Of a stretch of 5,755 nt of DNA, positions 1-5,755 are shown piece after piece. The DNA is from Rhizobacter sp. (GTDB lineage: Bacteria > Pseudomonadota > Gammaproteobacteria > Burkholderiales > Burkholderiaceae), in assembly GCA_014379885.1 (NCBI GenBank), contig JACMKW010000693.1, positions 1 through 5,755 on the forward strand, in the 5' to 3' direction. How positions within the stretch are numbered: the stretch's first letter is position 1; the number at the start of each line of letters is the position of its first letter. The notes below the pieces were generated by a model. That model did not search any database and had not been told where the DNA came from. It was given only the letters and a program-made list of their open reading frames with translations. Position numbers and translations under genes: made by a program.

Positions 1-697
1 ACGCGAGGATCTGCCCGGTGTTGCGGAAGCTCGCGCCCATCACTTCGGTCTTGATGCCGAAGTGCTTGTAGTGGTTGTAGATCTGGCGCACTGAGCGCAC
101 ACCCGGATCGTTGGCGCCGGACTGCGTGCTTTCGTCCCATGCGCTGCCCGCGCTTTTCTTGTGCCAGTCATAGATGCGGCCGACAAAAGGCGAGATGAGC
201 CGCACACCGGCCTCGCCGCAGGCCACCGCCTGGCAGAACGAAAACAGCAGCGTGAGGTTGCAGTGGATGCCTTCGCGCTCCAGGATGCGCGCGGCCTGGA
301 TACCCTCCCAGGTGGCCGCGATCTTGATCAGCACACGCTCACGGCCAATGCCCGCGGCTTCATACAAGGCCATGAGGCGGCGAGCGCGCTGCACGGTGCA
401 GGCGGTGTCGAAACTCAGCCGTGCGTCGACCTCGGTGGACACACGGCCCGGCACCACTTTCAGGATCTCGCGGCCAAACCGCACCAGCACCTCGTCGACC
501 AGCTCTTCGTGGGAGCGGGTGCGGTGCGCTGCCACGGTCTCTGCGAGCAGCGGTGCGTAGTCGGGCTGCTGCACCGCCTTGAGAATGAGCGAGGGGTTGG
601 TGGTGGCGTCGCGCGGCGCGAATGCACCGAGCTGCTTGAAGTTGCCGGTATCGGCTACCACGGTGGTGAATTGCTTGAGTTGATCGAGTTGGTTCAT
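1..697 (-). CDS. tal: Transaldolase, C-terminal part missing at window edge
   Basis: Transaldolase moves a dihydroxyacetone unit from sedoheptulose 7-phosphate to glyceraldehyde 3-phosphate in the cytoplasmic non-oxidative pentose-phosphate pathway. The complement strand reads [18 protein letters not shown] from an ATG at 697, with 232 intact codons to the edge. Visible family blocks are [12 protein letters not shown] (residues 30-41), [14 protein letters not shown] (82-95), [12 protein letters not shown] (122-133), where Lys125 matches the Schiff-base lysine of E. coli TalB (Lys132), [21 protein letters not shown] and [13 protein letters not shown] at the edge. E. coli TalB is 317 residues, so roughly 85 C-terminal residues lie outside. 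The ATG has only a weak GGG-containing ribosome site, but the N-terminus aligns with TalB. It is divergent from zwf, consistent with a sugar-phosphate locus. No frameshift is seen; identification is secure. Confidence 0.96.
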   Translation of the reverse strand, partial: MNQLDQLKQFTTVVADTGNFKQLGAFAPRDATTNPSLILKAVQQPDYAPLLAETVAAHRTRSHEELVDEVLVRFGREILKVVPGRVSTEVDARLSFDTACTVQRARRLMALYEAAGIGRERVLIKIAATWEGIQAARILEREGIHCNLTLLFSFCQAVACGEAGVRLISPFVGRIYDWHKKSAGSAWDESTQSGANDPGVRSVRQIYNHYKHFGIKTEVMGASFRNTGQILA

Positions 698-776
698 GGT
701 CTGGGCCCGTCAAAACTGCTGAGGCAATGCGCCATTAGAACCCGAGCCCACAGGCCGTGATCAGCTCGGATACGGT

Positions 777-805
777 TTGACGCAGCGAAGAAACCGCGGC
801 ATCAT
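777..805 (+). promoter_or_regulatory. Candidate sigma-70 promoter for zwf-hexR
   Basis: TTGACG at 777-782 matches the -35 consensus at five of six bases. CATCAT at 800-805, after a 17-bp spacer, matches the -10 consensus at four of six. The implied transcript start is near 811-812, giving a leader of about 28 nt before the zwf ATG at 840. The -35 is good but the -10 is weak, and no transcript data are available, so this is an inference. The HexR-like palindrome at 811-825 would sit on the transcript start, a standard position for a repressor. Confidence 0.35.
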
Positions 806-810
806 TCCGG

Positions 811-825
811 TGAAACAAAATTACA
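811..825. promoter_or_regulatory. Putative HexR operator upstream of zwf
   Basis: The 15-mer TGAAACAAAATTACA is an imperfect palindrome. The HexR consensus I recall from gammaproteobacteria is TGTAATWWWATTACA; this site agrees at 13 of 15 positions, with a perfect right half (ATTACA) and four of six bases in the left half. It is AT-rich in otherwise GC-rich DNA and lies between the candidate -10 and the zwf start. A HexR-type gene is the next gene but one. Binding of KDPG would be expected to release the repressor and permit zwf-hexR transcription. The motif match is direct; the function is inferred. Confidence 0.5.
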
Positions 826-839
826 TTCTCGGCCCACGC

Positions 840-2285
840 ATGTCTTTTGATCTGGTCTTTTTTGGCGGCACCGGCGACCTCACCTGGCGCAAGCTCATGC
901 CGGCGCTGTTTCAGGCGTTTCGCCACGGCAAGCTGCCCGCGGGGGCACGCATCCTGGCGGTGGCGCGCGATGAACAGAGCGACGAGAAGTACCGCGCCTG
1001 GCTGAAAGAGCGTTTCCAGGAAGTGGAAGGCCCCAAACGCCCGAGCGACGAAGAGTTCGCACGCTTCGCCGAACTGCTGCACTACCTGCGCATGGATCTC
1101 TCGCAACCTGCCGATTACGGCAAGCTCAAGTCGTGGCTTGAGGCGCGCAATGTCGACACCGCAGTGCTCTACCTCGCCACCAGCCCGCACCTGTTCCCTC
1201 AAATCTGCGCGCAGCTGGCTGCCGCCGGGCTCAATGGCCCCAAGGTTCGAGTGGTGCTTGAAAAACCGCTCGGCCACGACCTCGCCAGCGCCCAAGAAAT
1301 CAACCGCGTGGTGCGCGCCTCGTTCAGCGAAACGCAGGCCTTCCGCATCGACCACTACCTGGGCAAGCCTTCGGTGCAGAACCTGATGGCACTGCGCTTT
1401 GGCAACGCCCTCTTCGAGCCACTGTGGCGGCGCGAGAGCATTGCCAACATCCAGATCACGCTGGCCGAAAACATCGGCGTGGGCACACGCGGTGATTTCT
1501 ACAACCGCACCGGCGCCTTGCGCGACATGATCCAGAACCACGCGCTGCAGCTGCTCACCATGGTGGCCATGGAGCCACCGCCCAGCCACGACGCCGACGC
1601 CATCCGCGATGAAAAACTCAAGGTGCTGCGCTCGCTCAAGCCCTTCACCGAAGAGATGGTGGCGCGCGATGTGGTGCGTGGCCAATACCGCGCCGGCAAC
1701 GCCGCTGGCAAGCCGGCGGTGGGCTACTTGCAAGAAGCCAAGGTGCCCGAGGGCAGCCTGTGCGAAACCTTCGTGGCCTTGCGCACCGAGGTACAGAACT
1801 GGCGCTGGGCCGGCGTGCCCTTCTACCTGCGTACTGGCAAACGGCTGGCCGAGCGAGACGCACAGATCGTGGTGAACTTCCGGCCCACGCCGCACAGCAT
1901 CTTCCCGGGTGTGAACCAGCCGAACAAGCTCGTGATCAAGCTGCAACCCGAAGATGGGCTGGAGTTGCACCTGCTCGCCGCCAAGGGCACCGGCCAACAG
2001 GAGACACTGACACCGGTGTCGCTGGATCTGGACTTCGACAAGGCCTTTGCCGAGAACCGCGTAGGCGCCTACGAACGCCTGCTGCTCGACGCGATTGCCG
2101 GTCGGCTCAACCTCTTCGTGCGCAGCGATGAACAAGAGCAAGCCTGGCGCTGGGTCGAACCTATCCTGGATGCGTGGGCGAAAGACAACATCGGGCCGCG
2201 CCCGTATTCGGCCGGGACGTGGGGGCCCGCCGCCGCAAGTGCTCTCGTCGCGCGCGATGGCTATGCGTGGTCAGAAGAACAATGA
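840..2285 (+). CDS. zwf: Glucose-6-phosphate 1-dehydrogenase
   Basis: Oxidises glucose 6-phosphate to 6-phosphogluconolactone with NAD(P)+, the entry to the oxidative pentose-phosphate and Entner-Doudoroff pathways, in the cytoplasm. The 481-residue product is near the family's usual length. It shows the Rossmann-fold loop GGTGDL (9-14), EKPLGHD (141-147), the substrate-binding motif RIDHYLGK (169-176) and QNH (232-234), whose His234 corresponds to the catalytic base with Asp171 as partner. The residue after DHYLGK is Pro177 where Glu is usual. The start is set at the ATG giving [10 protein letters not shown], the normal family N-terminus. The frame stays open upstream to GTG 810 and TTG 777, but those add non-conserved residues and run through the candidate operator. 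No clear Shine-Dalgarno precedes any of the three. It is followed 18 bp later by a HexR-type gene, so the two are probably co-transcribed. Confidence 0.97.
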   Translation: MSFDLVFFGGTGDLTWRKLMPALFQAFRHGKLPAGARILAVARDEQSDEKYRAWLKERFQEVEGPKRPSDEEFARFAELLHYLRMDLSQPADYGKLKSWLEARNVDTAVLYLATSPHLFPQICAQLAAAGLNGPKVRVVLEKPLGHDLASAQEINRVVRASFSETQAFRIDHYLGKPSVQNLMALRFGNALFEPLWRRESIANIQITLAENIGVGTRGDFYNRTGALRDMIQNHALQLLTMVAMEPPPSHDADAIRDEKLKVLRSLKPFTEEMVARDVVRGQYRAGNAAGKPAVGYLQEAKVPEGSLCETFVALRTEVQNWRWAGVPFYLRTGKRLAERDAQIVVNFRPTPHSIFPGVNQPNKLVIKLQPEDGLELHLLAAKGTGQQETLTPVSLDLDFDKAFAENRVGAYERLLLDAIAGRLNLFVRSDEQEQAWRWVEPILDAWAKDNIGPRPYSAGTWGPAAASALVARDGYAWSEEQ

Positions 2286-2303
2286 TGGCGGCCCGATAAC
2301 GCC

Positions 2304-3173
2304 ATGCTTGATCGCATCCGCGCCTCAATTCCCGCCCTGCCTCCCGCCGAACAACGTGTGGCCAAGCTGGTGCTGGCCGACGCACGCGCCTTTGCCAACT
2401 CGCCGGTCAGTGAACTGGCTCTTCGGGCCCACGTGAGCAAACCCACGGTGGTGCGCTTTTGCCGCAGCGTGGGCTATGGCGGCTTGACCGACTTCAAGCG
2501 CAAGCTCGCAGGCAGCGTCAACGTGGGTGTGCCCTTCGTGCACCGCGCGGTGGACGAAGACGACAAGCCCGGTGACATCGTCGTCAAGGTGATCGACAAC
2601 GCGGTCAGCGCGCTGCTGAAGTACCGCAACGACGCCACCGGCCACGCCTTCGAGCGTGCCATGCTGGCCCTGGCCACCGCTGGAAAGGCAGGCAGGCGCA
2701 TTGAGTTCTACGGCGTGGGCAATTCGGGCATCGTGGCCCAAGACGCACAGCACAAGTTCTTTCGCCTGGGCGTGAACGCGGTGGCCATCTCCGACAGCCA
2801 TGTGCAGGTGATGAGCGCCACCATGCTGCAGCCAGGCGACTGTGCGGTGGTCGTCTCGAACTCGGGCCGCAGCCGCGACCTGATCGACGTGGCCGAGATC
2901 GCACGCAAACGCGGCGCGACCACGATCTTCATCACAGCGAGCGGCTCACCGCTGGCGCAGATGGGGCAATCGGGCACACACCAGATCTTGCTGCCGGTGG
3001 ATCACCCCGAAGACTTCGACCGCTACAGCCCGATGGTGTCGCGCCTGCTGCACCTGCTGGTGATCGACATCCTGACCACCGGCGTGGCGCTGCGCCTGGG
3101 CAAGGAGCTTCGGCCCATGCTGCAAGACATCAAGCGTAATTTGCGCAGCAAACGCTACGCGCCGCAAACCTAG
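2304..3173 (+). CDS. hexR: HexR-like RpiR-family transcriptional regulator
   Basis: DNA-binding regulator of 289 residues, the usual RpiR-family size. An N-terminal HTH_6 domain (about 1-77) holds the helix-turn-helix SELALRAHVSKPTVVRFCRS (36-55), with Arg51 and Arg54 in the RFCR block that corresponds to the DNA-contacting arginines reported for Pseudomonas HexR. A C-terminal SIS sugar-phosphate domain (about 125-260) contains EFYGVGNSG (134-142) and VVVSNSGRSRD (182-192). Ser141 and Ser185 fall where effector-contacting serines are reported for KDPG binding. The position directly after zwf and the operator-like palindrome before zwf favour HexR over other RpiR members such as MurR. It is probably translated from the zwf transcript, since there is only a weak GGCGG upstream of the ATG. 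The effector and autoregulation are inferred, not shown. Confidence 0.9.
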   Translation: MLDRIRASIPALPPAEQRVAKLVLADARAFANSPVSELALRAHVSKPTVVRFCRSVGYGGLTDFKRKLAGSVNVGVPFVHRAVDEDDKPGDIVVKVIDNAVSALLKYRNDATGHAFERAMLALATAGKAGRRIEFYGVGNSGIVAQDAQHKFFRLGVNAVAISDSHVQVMSATMLQPGDCAVVVSNSGRSRDLIDVAEIARKRGATTIFITASGSPLAQMGQSGTHQILLPVDHPEDFDRYSPMVSRLLHLLVIDILTTGVALRLGKELRPMLQDIKRNLRSKRYAPQT

Positions 3174-3186
3174 GCTGAAGGGTCGC

Positions 3187-3483
3187 TCAGGAAGCCGCGG
3201 GTTCGGGCGGCATCAGCAGAGCGTCAACACCATACAGGCGTGCCAGTTCGCTGAGCTTCTTGGGTGCATTGCGCACCGCAAAGCCCTTGCCCCAGGCGAT
3301 TGCCAGGCGCTGGCACTCCAGCAGCACGGCGAGCGCCGCCGAATCGAATTGCTTCAGGCCGGAGGCATCAACCGTCACGTTCGGTTCGTTCTGCGTCTTG
3401 ATCTCTTGCTGCAAGGCCTGCGACAGCATTCGCTGCGTGTCGCGAGCCTCCAGCGTGGTCACGGTGGCGGGCAGAACCAGCAT
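3187..3483 (-). CDS. mlaB: MlaB, STAS-domain subunit of the Mla ABC transporter
   Basis: Small cytoplasmic STAS protein of 98 residues (E. coli MlaB is 97) that binds the ATPase MlaF and is needed for assembly and activity of the MlaFEDB phospholipid transporter. The STAS core is VTVDASGLKQFDSAALAVLL (36-55): a beta-strand, then the DSAAL loop at the N-end of a helix. Ser48 occupies the place of the Thr found in E. coli MlaB and of the phosphorylatable Ser in anti-sigma-factor antagonists. The ATG lies 2 bp after the mlaC stop, so translation is probably coupled; there is no strong ribosome site of its own. It is the last mla gene and faces hexR across 13 bp. Sequence alone only gives a STAS domain; the operon context makes MlaB the firm choice. 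Confidence 0.9.
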   Translation of the reverse strand: MLVLPATVTTLEARDTQRMLSQALQQEIKTQNEPNVTVDASGLKQFDSAALAVLLECQRLAIAWGKGFAVRNAPKKLSELARLYGVDALLMPPEPAAS

Positions 3484-3485
3484 GC

Positions 3486-4109
3486 TCAGCTCTTGGTACC
3501 GGCAGCAGCCTTGTTGCGCTCGGCCAGCTTGGTAATCAGCCCGTCGATGCCACCTGCGCTGATCTCTTGCGCAAAGGTGTTGCGATAGTTCTCGACCAGC
3601 CAGATGCCCAGCACGTTGACGTCATAGATCTTCCAGCCGCTGGCGAGCTTTTCCAGGCGGTAGTCGAGCTGGATCGGGTCGCCCTTTCCGCGGATTTCGG
3701 TCTTCACGACCACCTCGGCATCGTTGGCACCTGCACGCAGCGGCTTCAGCTGGACAGTCTGCTCTCTCACCTGGGCCAGCGCGCCCGAATAGGTGCGCAC
3801 CAGCAAGACCTTGAATTCGTCTTGCAGGCGTTTTTGCTGGTCAGGGGTCGCTTGGCGCCAATAGCGGCCAACCGCCGAAGAGGTCATGCGCTGAAAGTTG
3901 ACATGCGGCATGACCTTGGCTTCCACCAACACCATGACCTTGTTGACGTCACCGGCCTGAATGGATTTGTCGGCACGGGCAGCCTCAAGCACTTCGTTGG
4001 ACACCTGCTTGACGAGGGCATCGGGGGCTTGTTGGGCCTGGGCCACCTGCACCGCGCCCATCAGCAGAGCAGCGGCGGAAAGCCATGACATGAAACGTTG
4101 GCGAAGCAT
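3486..4109 (-). CDS. mlaC: MlaC, periplasmic phospholipid-binding shuttle
   Basis: Soluble periplasmic protein (Tol_Tol_Ttg2 / MlaC family) that carries phospholipid between the outer-membrane MlaA complex and inner-membrane MlaFEDB. The 207-residue precursor has a Sec signal peptide: MLRQRF, a hydrophobic stretch (9-20), then VAQA followed by QQ, with predicted cleavage after Ala25. The mature part contains the family blocks MPHVNFQRMTSSAVGRYWRQ (67-86), LVRTYSGAL (103-111), and YDVNVLGIWLVENYR (162-176) leading to SAGGIDGLI (184-192). The start at 4109 is chosen because it gives a clean signal peptide and has a good AAAGGA ribosome site. The frame stays open upstream to 4337, but that extension overlaps mlaA and would bury the signal peptide. 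It sits 133 bp after mlaA and 2 bp before mlaB. Confidence 0.96.
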   Translation of the reverse strand: MLRQRFMSWLSAAALLMGAVQVAQAQQAPDALVKQVSNEVLEAARADKSIQAGDVNKVMVLVEAKVMPHVNFQRMTSSAVGRYWRQATPDQQKRLQDEFKVLLVRTYSGALAQVREQTVQLKPLRAGANDAEVVVKTEIRGKGDPIQLDYRLEKLASGWKIYDVNVLGIWLVENYRNTFAQEISAGGIDGLITKLAERNKAAAGTKS

Positions 4110-4115
4110 CTTCTT

Positions 4116-4121
4116 TCCTTT
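4116..4121 (-). promoter_or_regulatory. Ribosome binding site of mlaC
   Basis: On the complement strand AAAGGA lies six bases before the ATG at 4109. This is the clearest Shine-Dalgarno in the window, and it settles the mlaC start against the longer open frame that reaches back into mlaA. Confidence 0.7.
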
Positions 4122-4150
4122 ATGTTCGTGAACCCGGAGGATCAGGCCAC

Positions 4151-4188
4151 GTTGGAGGTATCTCATCTGAATGAGTTCACCCCTCAAC
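4151..4188 (-). other. Intercistronic stem-loop between mlaA and mlaC
   Basis: The transcript strand can fold as a two-part hairpin. The outer stem pairs GTTGAGG with CCTCCAAC (seven pairs with one bulged C). The inner stem pairs CTCAT with ATGAG around the tetraloop TCAG, and an asymmetric internal loop separates the two. It lies 33 bases upstream of the mlaC ribosome site. There is no U-run, so it is not a typical intrinsic terminator. It might stabilise or mark processing of the mRNA, or be chance. Confidence 0.3.
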
Positions 4189-4242
4189 GCACCAGGTACC
4201 GGCGCGGTTGGCAGCATTACACGACAGCAACACAGCGCGGGC

Positions 4243-5061
4243 TCACTTGTTGGCCTGAGAGGCCGCTGAGGCCGCCGCAGCCGCAGCCGATGCAGCCGGC
4301 TCCGGCGCAGAAGCGGCTTTCGCCGGAGCGGGCACATCGTCGTCAGGGTCTTTCACTTCAGGCGGATCGCCGTCGAACACCAGGCTTCTGCGTCGCTGCA
4401 GATAAGCGTCTCGCACGAACACGTATTTGTCGAGCGCAATGTCGTTCAATAAGCCACTGGCACCCAGCAGATTGGCGCGCTGGTTGACCAACTGCAAGCC
4501 CGATACGGCGGACTTTCCAATCTCGTTCTTGACACCCAGGGCTGGTGACACCTGCATGTCAAGCGGCAGGGCCAACGAATCACGCAGGGTCGAAGGCCCG
4601 AGCACGGGCCACACCACATACGGGCCCGGCGCCATGCCCCAACGGCCCAAGGTCTGGCCCAGGTCTTCACCTTGCCGGTCGGCACCGAACTCACTGGCCA
4701 CATCGAGAAAGCCGCCCAGGCCGAACAAGGTGTTGGTGCCCACACGAATCACGTCTTGCAGGCCATTCGCGAACTTGCCTTGTGCGAAGTTGTTGAGGGC
4801 CGACCACACGTCGGACACGTTGCCGAAGAAGTTGCTCACACCGCGGCGAATCGGCTGCGGCACGATCTTGGTGTAGGTGATGGCCGCGGGCTTGACCACG
4901 GCCTCGTCAACCGAATCGTTGAAGGCGTAGACCTTGCGGTTCCAGCTCTCCCAAGGGTCGGCCTTCTGCACCGCGGTCTTGGGCCCGCCAGCGCCTGTTG
5001 TCGCGCAACCGGTGAGCAACACCAGCCAGGCGACCACGACAAACGCCGCCAGCCTGCGCAT
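4243..5061 (-). CDS. mlaA: MlaA (VacJ), outer-membrane lipoprotein
   Basis: Outer-membrane lipoprotein that, with a porin, removes mislocalised phospholipid from the outer leaflet and passes it to MlaC. The 272-residue precursor has a lipoprotein signal peptide ending in the lipobox LLTGC (15-19; acylated Cys19). Residue +2 is Ala, not Asp, which favours outer-membrane sorting. Family blocks are DPWESWNRKVYAFND (35-49), FFGNVSDVWSALNNFAQGK (78-96) and EDLGQTLGRWGMAPGPYVVW (132-151). A Pro/Ala-rich tail of about 30 residues (243-272) follows an acidic DPDDD segment and looks disordered. The ATG overlaps the mlaD stop by one base (TGATG), indicating coupled translation; a GTG one codon earlier is possible but less likely. 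Having mlaA inside the mla operon differs from E. coli, where it is elsewhere on the chromosome. Confidence 0.96.
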   Translation of the reverse strand: MRRLAAFVVVAWLVLLTGCATTGAGGPKTAVQKADPWESWNRKVYAFNDSVDEAVVKPAAITYTKIVPQPIRRGVSNFFGNVSDVWSALNNFAQGKFANGLQDVIRVGTNTLFGLGGFLDVASEFGADRQGEDLGQTLGRWGMAPGPYVVWPVLGPSTLRDSLALPLDMQVSPALGVKNEIGKSAVSGLQLVNQRANLLGASGLLNDIALDKYVFVRDAYLQRRRSLVFDGDPPEVKDPDDDVPAPAKAASAPEPAASAAAAAASAASQANK

Positions 5062-5561
5062 CACTTCTTGGCTCCCCCTGCTGCGGGTGGGGTGGGCGTC
5101 GAGCCGGCGTCTGCTGCCTTGTTGTAGAGGAACTGGCTGATCAGATTCTCGTGCACCACGGCCGACTGGGTTTGTGTGATGGTGTCACCCGCGGCGAGGT
5201 TCTTCTCGGCAGCGCCTGGCTCCAGGCCCAGGTACTGCTCACCCAGCAAACCTGCCGTGAGGATCTTGGCTGAGCTGTCCTTGGGGAAGGCAAACTTCTT
5301 TTCCAGCTGCAGTACCACGCGCGCCTGATAGGTCTTGTCGTCGAACCCGATGGATTCGACCCGGCCCACGACCACGCCCGCACTCTTGACGGCGGCACGC
5401 GGCTTCAGGCCACCAATGTTGTCGAACTTCGCAGCCACCTGGTAGGTTTCATCGAAGTTCAGAGTCAACAAATTGCCCGCCTTGAGCGCCAGAAACAGCA
5501 CCGCGGCCGCGCCGATCAACACGAACAACCCCACCCACACGTCGTGACGAGTTTTTTGCAT
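5061..5561 (-). CDS. mlaD: MlaD, MCE-domain subunit of the Mla transporter
   Basis: Inner-membrane-anchored periplasmic protein that forms the hexameric lipid-conducting ring of MlaFEDB. The 166 residues comprise a short cytoplasmic N-terminus (MQKTRHDVW), one transmembrane helix (about 10-29), an MCE domain (about 38-116) with FDNIGGLKPRAAVKSAGVVV (46-65) and GLLGEQYLGLEPG (104-116), then the helix SAVVHENLISQFLYNK (133-148) that in E. coli lines the central channel, and a Pro/Ala/Gly tail. It is somewhat shorter than E. coli MlaD (183) because of the tail. The ATG at 5561 is chosen because it aligns with E. coli MlaD and lies eight bases after GGGAG. An ATG two codons upstream is too close to that site, and a TTG at 5579 is less likely. 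It follows mlaE by 14 bp. Confidence 0.96.
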   Translation of the reverse strand: MQKTRHDVWVGLFVLIGAAAVLFLALKAGNLLTLNFDETYQVAAKFDNIGGLKPRAAVKSAGVVVGRVESIGFDDKTYQARVVLQLEKKFAFPKDSSAKILTAGLLGEQYLGLEPGAAEKNLAAGDTITQTQSAVVHENLISQFLYNKAADAGSTPTPPAAGGAKK

Positions 5562-5569
5562 CGCCATTT

Positions 5570-5574
5570 CTCCC
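5570..5574 (-). promoter_or_regulatory. Ribosome binding site of mlaD
   Basis: GGGAG on the complement strand is eight bases from the ATG at 5561 but only two from the alternative in-frame ATG at 5567. The spacing supports the shorter MlaD, which also matches the family N-terminus. Confidence 0.6.
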
Positions 5575-5575
5575 G

Positions 5576-5755
5576 TCAAATCGAAAACATCATCGCGGTG
5601 AGCACGAAATCAAGTGCTAGCACGGCGAGCGAAGCCATCACCACCGTACGCGTGGTCGCTGCTGATACGCCTTCCGGTGTGGGCTTGCAACCATAGCCCT
5701 GCAACAGCGCAATGAAGGTTACCGTGAAGCCGAACACGATGCTCTTGATCACACC
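5576..5755 (-). CDS. mlaE: MlaE, permease subunit of the Mla transporter (C-terminal fragment)
   Basis: Only the last 59 residues lie in the window, reading from [10 protein letters not shown] at the right edge to the end [10 protein letters not shown] and a TGA. MlaE is the polytopic inner-membrane permease (about 260 residues in E. coli) that works with MlaF, MlaD and MlaB. The fragment shows the family features: GVIKS followed by a hydrophobic helix, a loop with [12 protein letters not shown] (28-39), and the terminal hydrophobic helix with the LALDFVLTA segment (46-54). The loop reads [11 protein letters not shown], close to the usual CY-rich, Gly-rich linker of the MlaE family. Its stop is 14 bp before mlaD. 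The N-terminal part, and probably mlaF, lie beyond the edge. Confidence 0.93.
   Translation of the reverse strand, partial: GVIKSIVFGFTVTFIALLQGYGCKPTPEGVSAATTRTVVMASLAVLALDFVLTAMMFSI

Noticed and set aside
734..739. TCTAAT as a -10 box for tal on the minus strand
   Set aside because: Five of six bases match, but no acceptable -35 lies 16-18 bp upstream, so it is too weak to annotate as a promoter.
161..760. Open frame of 199 codons on the plus strand across tal
   Set aside because: Antisense to the transaldolase gene, whose family blocks are intact; the translation shows no known motif and its start is within tal.
742..769. Inverted repeat CCGAGC / GCTCGG in the tal-zwf gap
   Set aside because: A six-base stem with a 16-base loop is easily expected by chance in GC-rich DNA and matches no operator I know.
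735..2141. Long open frame (468 codons) on the complement of zwf
   Set aside because: It lies entirely antisense to a well-conserved enzyme, is His/Val/Leu/Ala-rich as expected for a GC-rich shadow frame, and shows no recognisable domain or ribosome site.
3567..4088. Open frame of 173 codons on the plus strand across mlaC
   Set aside because: Shadow of mlaC; its composition mirrors complementary codons, and it has no domain and no promoter or ribosome site.
4205..4221. Second HexR-like half-site (ATTACA) near the mlaA stop
   Set aside because: Only one half of the palindrome is present; the other half shows no match, and the neighbouring genes are unrelated to sugar metabolism.
4110..4337. 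Upstream in-frame extension of mlaC (76 codons)
   Set aside because: The Arg/Leu/Pro-rich extension overlaps the mlaA tail in another frame and would place the signal peptide inside the protein; the ribosome site at 4116-4121 supports the start at 4109.

Overview
The window looks like ordinary chromosomal DNA from a GC-rich betaproteobacterium, most likely of the order Burkholderiales. This rests on the protein sequences (a zwf product beginning [10 protein letters not shown], a HexR-like regulator) and on an Mla lipid-transport operon that carries mlaA between mlaD and mlaC. Gene density is very high. I see no mobile element, CRISPR array, tRNA or rRNA.

Left part (1-3173), sugar-phosphate metabolism. 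A transaldolase gene (tal) runs leftward off the window edge. It is divergent, across 142 bp, from a rightward pair: zwf (glucose-6-phosphate dehydrogenase) followed 18 bp later by a HexR-type RpiR-family regulator. Zwf feeds the oxidative pentose-phosphate and Entner-Doudoroff routes, Tal works in the non-oxidative pentose-phosphate branch, and HexR repressors respond to the Entner-Doudoroff intermediate KDPG. In front of zwf lies an imperfect palindrome at 811-825 that closely resembles published HexR operators. The pair may therefore form an autoregulated zwf-hexR operon.

Right part (3187-5755), outer-membrane lipid asymmetry. A leftward operon reads, in transcription order, mlaE (partial, entering from the right edge), mlaD, mlaA/vacJ, mlaC and mlaB. 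It encodes the inner-membrane permease, the MCE-domain ring protein, the outer-membrane lipoprotein, the periplasmic shuttle and the STAS subunit. The ATPase gene mlaF would be expected just beyond the right edge. Junctions are tight (14 bp, a 1-base stop/start overlap, 2 bp) except for a 133-bp gap between mlaA and mlaC that can form a stem-loop.

The two blocks converge at 3173/3187 with only 13 bp between stop codons and no recognisable terminator. I found no undescribed system. The items most worth checking are the putative HexR operator, an altered residue in the Zwf active-site signature, and the stem-loop in the mla operon.
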